Assembly: GCA_020216805.1 (NCBI GenBank)
Contig: JAIWNN010000034.1
Span: 1-10,000 of the forward strand
Direction: 5' to 3'
DNA length: 10,000 nt
Origin: Desulfarculus sp.
GTDB lineage: Bacteria > Desulfobacterota > Desulfarculia > Desulfarculales > Desulfarculaceae
Of the stretch, positions 6,332 to 10,000 are shown piece after piece. How positions within the stretch are numbered: position 1 is the first letter of the stretch; the number at the start of each line of letters is the position of its first letter. A model generated the notes under the pieces. The model ran no database searches and had not been told where the DNA came from. It worked only from the letters and a program-made list of their open reading frames with translations. A program made the position numbers and the translations under genes.

Positions 6332-8057
6332 ACCCCTGGGCGGGGCGAAGGTCGGCGAGGGCGAGTTCCAGGTGGCGGCCGCCGAAGTTGTTGGGTCGGG
6401 GGGTGGCGACGACGTCCAGGCGTTGGCCGGGGACGGGTTGGTGGTGGGCCAGGCCAAAGCCGATGGCGGCCAGGCGGTGGGAGGCCTGGGTCAGTTGGAG
6501 TTTGAGGTGGCCCTGACCGACCGGGCGGCTGTCGGCCACCTCGAGGTCGCGCAGGAGCAGACAGGGCTCGGGGTTGTGGGCGCCAAAGGGTCCCAGGCGC
6601 TCCAGCCAGGTCATGGTGTCGGGGCCCAGGTCGGACAGCTCGGCCTGGGCCTCGATGATCAGCGGCGGCCCGGCCGGTCCGGGGGGCAGGGCGGCGGCGG
6701 CGGCCTGGGCCAGGCCCTCGGCCAGGCGGGGCAGCAGGGGGGTGGCCAGGGTGGCTCCGGCGGCCAGGGCGTGGCCGCCGAAATGATCCAGGAGGTGTTC
6801 CAGGCCGCAGAGGGCCTGTTGCAGATGGAAGCCGGGCAGGCTGCGGCCGGAGCCCACCGCGTGGCCGTTCTCCACCGCGAAAAGCATGGTTGGTCGGCCC
6901 AGGCGCTCCACCAGGCGGCTGGCCACGATGCCCAGGACGCCTCGGTGCCAGTCGGGATGGGCCAGGACCAGGCAGCCGGCGGCCTGCTGGGCGGGGTCTT
7001 GGGCCAGCATTTCCAGGGCTTGCTGGAAGATCTCCCGCTCCAGCTCGCGCCGGTCCTGGTTGAGGCGGTCCAGCGCGGCGGCCAGTTTCAGGGCCTGGGC
7101 GTGATCGGGGCAGAGCAGGAGCTCCAGGGCCAGGTCGGGGGAGTCCAGGCGGCCGGCGGCGTTGAGGCGGGGGGCCAGGGCGAAGCCCAGATCGCGCTCG
7201 TCCAGGACCCCGCGCAGGCCGGCCACCTGGGCCAGGGCGGCCAGCCCCACCCGGCGGCCCTGGTTGATGACCTTGAGCCCCTCGGCCACCAGCACGCGGT
7301 TGTGGTCCAGGAGCGGCACCACGTCGGCGCAGGTGCCCAGGGCCACCAGGTCCAGGCTTAGGCGCAGGTTGGGCTCCGGGCGGTCGGCGGAAAAGTGCCC
7401 GGCCTCGCGCAGGGCGGCGCGCAGGCCGGCGGCCAGGTAGAAGGCCACCCCCACCCCGGCCAGGTGGGGGCCGAAGCCGCAGCAGGCCTGCTGGGGGTTG
7501 ATCACCGCCTCGGCCGGGACCAGGGGGCCGGTCGGCACCTGGTGGTGATCGCTGACCACCACCGGCAGGCCCAGGGCGTGGGCCGCCTCCACCCCGGCCT
7601 GGTCGCTGATGCCGCAGTCCACGGTGACGATGATTTTCGCGCCCCGCTGGTGCAGGCGCTGGGCGGTTTTGGGCGAGAAGCCGTAGCCGTCGCGCAGGCG
7701 GTGGGGCAGGTCCCAGACCGCCGGCGCGCCGCACTGGCGCAGGAAGTCCACCATCAGGGCGGTGGAGGTGATCCCGTCGGCGTCGTAGTCGCCGGCCACG
7801 CCGATGGTGCGCCCCTCGCGGATGGCCGGCACCAGCAGCTTGAGCGCGGCCTCCAGGCCGGCCAGGTCGCGGGGCGGGGGCAACTGGTCCAGGCCGGGGG
7901 CCAGGAAGGCGCGGGCCGAGTCGGGCTCGGCCTGGCCGCGATGGACCAACACCTGGGCCAGCCAGGGCGGCAGGCCCAGCTCGCGGGCCAGGCGTCTGGC
8001 CCGGCGGGGGGTGGGCGGGGTGAGCCGCCAGGGGCGTTGAATGGGTGGTGGAACCAT
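6330..8057 (-). CDS. recJ: Single-stranded-DNA-specific exonuclease RecJ
   Basis: 5'-to-3' single-strand DNA exonuclease acting in RecF-pathway recombination, mismatch and base-excision repair. The 575-residue product matches the usual length (about 577 in E. coli). DHH-domain metal-binding motifs are intact: DYDADG (90-95), VDCG (146-149), SDHH (169-172), GTCADVVPL (241-249) and LNAAGR (298-303). The DHHA1 part shows HRGVLGIVASRL (371-382), GSGRS (402-406) and FGGHALAAG (426-434), followed by the C-terminal OB-like domain. Start choice: the frame is open to an ATG at 8093, but that codon overlaps a strong -35 box. The ATG at 8057 lies 7 nt after a TATAGT -10 and fits the family N-terminus. 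The mRNA would then have almost no leader. The stop lies at the edge of a repeat element. Confidence 0.96.
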   Translation of the reverse strand: MVPPPIQRPWRLTPPTPRRARRLARELGLPPWLAQVLVHRGQAEPDSARAFLAPGLDQLPPPRDLAGLEAALKLLVPAIREGRTIGVAGDYDADGITSTALMVDFLRQCGAPAVWDLPHRLRDGYGFSPKTAQRLHQRGAKIIVTVDCGISDQAGVEAAHALGLPVVVSDHHQVPTGPLVPAEAVINPQQACCGFGPHLAGVGVAFYLAAGLRAALREAGHFSADRPEPNLRLSLDLVALGTCADVVPLLDHNRVLVAEGLKVINQGRRVGLAALAQVAGLRGVLDERDLGFALAPRLNAAGRLDSPDLALELLLCPDHAQALKLAAALDRLNQDRRELEREIFQQALEMLAQDPAQQAAGCLVLAHPDWHRGVLGIVASRLVERLGRPTMLFAVENGHAVGSGRSLPGFHLQQALCGLEHLLDHFGGHALAAGATLATPLLPRLAEGLAQAAAAALPPGPAGPPLIIEAQAELSDLGPDTMTWLERLGPFGAHNPEPCLLLRDLEVADSRPVGQGHLKLQLTQASHRLAAIGFGLAHHQPVPGQRLDVVATPRPNNFGGRHLELALADLRPAQG

Positions 8058-8064
8058 GGCCACC

Positions 8065-8093
8065 ACTATAGACGGTGGTCGGTTGGGGGTCAA
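8065..8093 (-). promoter_or_regulatory. recJ promoter, placed for a leaderless or near-leaderless mRNA
   Basis: On the minus strand: TTGACC (8093-8088), exact 17-bp spacer, TATAGT (8070-8065). Each hexamer matches five of six consensus bases. A start 7 nt past the -10 falls at about 8058, one base before the recJ ATG (8057). Confidence 0.65.
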
Positions 8094-8179
8094 GCACCGG
8101 ATATGGGGTGTGGATTGGTGGGAGGAAGGCCCATTGGCGGCCCTAAACCGAGGACCTGGGGCAAATGACTGGGGCTTTC

Positions 8180-8259
8180 GTCACGGCGAAGGGCTGGCGG
8201 GCGGCGCGGCAATCTCTTTCCATTAACCAGGGAGATTGCTTCGCTGCGCTCGCAATGAC
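8180..8259. repeat. 80-bp GTCATTGCGAG-type element, copy 1
   Basis: It starts GTCACGGCGA (a decayed left end) and finishes with the intact CTCGCAATGAC. The centre carries AATCTCTTTCC and GGGAGATTGCTTCGCTGCG. It is the same length as, and collinear with, the copy at 8300-8379; the left third has diverged most. Its translation gives the familiar spurious peptide CERSEAIS. Confidence 0.85.
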
Positions 8260-8299
8260 AGAGAAAGTGGACAGCGGAGCGTAACGATTGAGGAATTAC

Positions 8300-8379
8300 G
8301 TCATTGCGAGGAGCCGTGAGGCGACGCGGCGATCTCTTTCCACAAACCGGAGAGATTGCTTCGCTGCGCTCGCAATGAC
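8300..8379. repeat. 80-bp GTCATTGCGAG-type element, copy 2 (intact ends)
   Basis: Perfect 11-bp terminal inverted repeats GTCATTGCGAG (8300-8310) and CTCGCAATGAC (8369-8379). An inner inverted pair ATCTCT/AGAGAT surrounds the centre, so the whole unit can fold into one interrupted hairpin. It starts exactly 120 bp after the start of copy 1. Related CATTGCGAG repeats are known to be dispersed in many bacterial genomes. Together the two copies fill most of the 379-bp gap between recJ and rlmN; nothing gene-like is seen in that gap. Confidence 0.9.
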
Positions 8380-8387
8380 CAACCAGG

Positions 8388-8420
8388 AAAAACCCGATAG
8401 GGAAAAGAGGCCCGAGGGTT
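8388..8420 (-). terminator. Possible weak terminator after rlmN
   Basis: On the minus strand AACCC pairs with GGGTT and an inner GGG pairs with CCC around a CCTCTTTT loop. The T run after GGGTT extends to five T in total. The stem is short and interrupted, so this is a tentative call 16 bp after the rlmN stop. Confidence 0.35.
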
Positions 8421-8436
8421 AGCGACTGGCCGGGAA

Positions 8437-9504
8437 TCAGTCCTCCCGGTCCTCGTCGTCCTCGGCCGTGGCCCGGGCGGCCAACTGCCCGCAGGCCGCG
8501 CCGATCTCGGCCCCGCGCGAGCGTCGGAAGAGCGCGGTGAGGTTGTTGTCGATCAGCACCCGCTGGAAGGCCAGCACCGTGGCCTCGTCCGGGGCTTGGA
8601 ACCCGGCCCCCTCGTGGGGGTTGAAGGGGATCAGGTTGACCTTGCACTTGAGGCCCCGGCACCACATGGCCAGTTCCAGGGCCTGCTCGGGCCGGTCGTT
8701 GACCCCGCCCAGCAGGACGTACTCCAAGGTGACGCGCCGGGTGGGCTTGAGGGGATAGGCCAAGAGCGCGGCCTTCAAGGTGGCCAGGGAGAAGCGGCGG
8801 TTGACCGGCATCAAGCGGCTGCGCAGGGCGTCGTTGGGGGCGTTGAGGCTGACCGCCAGGGCGGCGGGGGAGTTCGCGCCCAGGTCGGCCAGGCGGTCGG
8901 CCAGGCCCACGGTGGAGATCGTCACCCGGCGCTGGCTCATCTGCAGGCCGTGCTCGCCCAGGATGTGGCCCAGGGCGACGAGCAGATGGTCCAGGTTGTC
9001 CAGGGGCTCGCCCATGCCCATGAAGACCAGGTTGGTCAAGGGGCGGGCCTGGTCCACCAGGCGGCGGGCGGCCAGCACCTGGCCCACGATCTCGGCCGGG
9101 CGCAGGTGGCGGGTGAAGCCCAGGGCGCCGGTGCGGCAGAACTTGCAGCCCATGCGGCAGCCCACCTGGGAGGAGACGCAGAGGGTGTGGTGGTCCTCCT
9201 CCGGAATCAGCACCCCTTCGATCCGCGCGCCGTCCTCCAGCTCATAGAGCAGCTTGCGGGTGCCGTCGGCGGAGGTGTGGATCTCGGCCGGCGCGAGGTC
9301 GGTCAGCCGGGCGGTCTGGGCCAGGCGGGCGCGCAGGTTCTTGGAGAGGTCGGTCATCTCCGCGAAATCCCTGGCCCCGCCCAGGTAGAGCCAGCGCAGG
9401 ACCTGGCGGGCGCGGAAGGGCTTCTCGCCCAGGGCGACCAGGAGGTCCTGCACCCCCTGGGGGGGCAGGTCGCGCAGATCGGGCTGGATGGCGGGGTTGC
9501 TCAT
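8437..9504 (-). CDS. rlmN: Dual-specificity 23S rRNA/tRNA adenine-C2 methyltransferase RlmN
   Basis: Radical-SAM enzyme that methylates C2 of A2503 in 23S rRNA and A37 in some tRNAs, affecting translation accuracy and the ribosomal exit tunnel. The 355-residue product has the [4Fe-4S] motif CX3CX2C at Cys116, 120 and 123 (GCRMGCKFCRTG). Its two catalytic cysteines are Cys109 (TLCVSSQ), seven residues before the cluster as in E. coli, and Cys338 (GAACGQL). MGMGEPLDN (162-170), ISTVGL (196-201), AVSLNAPND (217-225) and LIPFNPHEG (291-299) are standard. The N-terminal helical RNA-binding domain is present. The C-terminus is a short acidic tail (AEDDEDRED). The ATG has no Shine-Dalgarno; a TATATT -10 ends 6 nt before it. 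Divergent from def. Confidence 0.97.
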   Translation of the reverse strand: MSNPAIQPDLRDLPPQGVQDLLVALGEKPFRARQVLRWLYLGGARDFAEMTDLSKNLRARLAQTARLTDLAPAEIHTSADGTRKLLYELEDGARIEGVLIPEEDHHTLCVSSQVGCRMGCKFCRTGALGFTRHLRPAEIVGQVLAARRLVDQARPLTNLVFMGMGEPLDNLDHLLVALGHILGEHGLQMSQRRVTISTVGLADRLADLGANSPAALAVSLNAPNDALRSRLMPVNRRFSLATLKAALLAYPLKPTRRVTLEYVLLGGVNDRPEQALELAMWCRGLKCKVNLIPFNPHEGAGFQAPDEATVLAFQRVLIDNNLTALFRRSRGAEIGAACGQLAARATAEDDEDRED

Positions 9505-9510
9505 GGGCCT

Positions 9511-9519
9511 AATATACCA
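9511..9519 (-). promoter_or_regulatory. Extended -10 promoter of rlmN, placed for a leaderless mRNA
   Basis: On the minus strand TGG then TATATT (9516-9511), an extended -10 with five of six consensus bases and no recognisable -35 (the region upstream is GCGCGC). A start 7 nt downstream of the -10 would be base 9504, the A of the rlmN ATG. Confidence 0.5.
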
Positions 9520-9565
9520 GCCCCCGGCCGGGCGCGCGCCGCCGGCCGCCCGGGGCCGAGAAGCC

Positions 9566-9593
9566 TTGCTTTCGAGGGAGGGGGCACTATAAT
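9566..9593 (+). promoter_or_regulatory. Promoter of def
   Basis: TTGCTT (9566-9571), 16-bp spacer and a perfect TATAAT (9588-9593). The expected start near 9600 leaves a leader of about 28 nt before the def ATG. It sits in the 123-bp divergent region shared with the rlmN promoter. Confidence 0.65.
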
Positions 9594-9627
9594 CTCAATC
9601 AGTAATCACCCTTGGATCGGAAGCGCC

Positions 9628-10000
9628 ATGGCCATCCTGCCCATCCGTTGCTATCCCGACCCCGTCCTGGCCCAGAGCTGCCGTCCGGTGGAGGCGGTGG
9701 ACCGCGCCTTGGTGGAGTTGGCCGAATCCATGGCCGAGACCATGTACGCCGCCCCGGGCATCGGCCTGGCCGCGCCCCAGATCGGCCAGTCGCTGAGCCT
9801 GGTGGTCATCGACACCGCGCCGGCCGAGGAGCGCGGCTCCCCTCTTTTCCTGTTCAACCCCCAGATCGTGGCCATGAGCGGCCGGACGGTCTACAACGAG
9901 GGCTGCCTGTCCATCCCCGGATACACCGCCGACGTGGACCGGGCCGAGAAGGTGGTGGTCACCGCCCTGGACCGCGAGGGCCGGCCCATCACCATCGAGG
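9628..10000 (+). CDS. def: Peptide deformylase, 3'-truncated by the window edge
   Basis: Removes the formyl group from the N-terminal methionine of new proteins, using a metal (Fe2+ or Zn2+) held by one Cys and two His. 124 residues are visible from the ATG at 9628, beginning MAILPIRCYPDPVLAQ as is usual. Motif I GIGLAAPQ (44-51) and motif II EGCLS (91-95, metal-ligand Cys93) are present. The third motif HEXDH, with the two His ligands, would lie beyond base 10000 and cannot be checked. A weak Shine-Dalgarno (GGAAG, 4 nt upstream) precedes the ATG. In many bacteria def is followed by fmt (methionyl-tRNA formyltransferase); the window ends too early to tell. Confidence 0.95.
   Translation, partial: MAILPIRCYPDPVLAQSCRPVEAVDRALVELAESMAETMYAAPGIGLAAPQIGQSLSLVVIDTAPAEERGSPLFLFNPQIVAMSGRTVYNEGCLSIPGYTADVDRAEKVVVTALDREGRPITIE

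Noticed and set aside
6175..8097. Very long minus-strand open frame (about 640 codons) overlapping recJ
   Set aside because: Pro/Arg/Gly-rich composition typical of a wrong frame in high-GC DNA; recJ in another frame carries all the motifs.
8180..8379. CRISPR array or tandem satellite
   Set aside because: Only two 80-bp units with diverged left ends and a 40-bp gap; unit length and inverted ends fit a REP/MITE-like element, and no cas genes are present.
8090..8665. Minus-strand ORF containing CHCERSEAIS and related peptides
   Set aside because: It is a translation of the two 80-bp repeats plus out-of-frame rlmN sequence; this is a well-known false-protein signature of these repeats.

Overview
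The window is a GC-rich, gene-dense stretch of bacterial chromosome made mostly of housekeeping genes. The base composition, the CATTGCGAG-type dispersed repeats and the gene set (flavin-dependent ThyX, RecJ, RlmN, peptide deformylase) fit an anaerobic Desulfobacterota (deltaproteobacterium), possibly Desulfarculales. That placement is an inference from general character, not a demonstrated match.

Layout: (1) 1-1041, 3' part of enolase (+), closed by a perfect intrinsic terminator. (2) 1204-3385 (+), a large proline-linker lipoprotein of unknown function, then thyX 40 bp later. (3) 4171-3407 (-), a small one-pass membrane protein and a small TPR-like lipoprotein, probably one operon behind a TATAGT promoter, converging on thyX. 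(4) 4781-4290 (-), a small class I SAM-dependent methyltransferase. (5) 6045-4954 (-), a four-cysteine protein of unknown function followed by a YccU-type CoA-binding protein. (6) 8057-6330 (-), recJ. (7) 9504-8437 (-), rlmN. (8) 9628-10000 (+), 5' part of def, divergent from rlmN.

The most interesting content is non-coding. A three-module element (short G/C hairpin, long perfect palindrome, polypyrimidine tract) occurs twice in opposite orientation, at about 4797-4930 and 6221-6331. The two copies bracket the four-cysteine/CoA-binding gene pair, and their palindromes differ by substitutions that keep the pairing. A second family, 80-bp elements ending in GTCATTGCGAG/CTCGCAATGAC, has two copies (8180-8259, 8300-8379) in the recJ-rlmN gap and a half copy at 6119-6144. 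Repeat sequence also creates misleading upstream start codons for the methyltransferase and the four-cysteine protein.

Two minus-strand genes, recJ and rlmN, have good -10 boxes 6 to 7 nt before their ATG, so their mRNAs may be leaderless. No phage, CRISPR, toxin-antitoxin, defence or biosynthetic system was found. The genes are functionally mixed (glycolysis, envelope, dTMP synthesis, DNA repair, rRNA/tRNA methylation, protein maturation) and share no single pathway.
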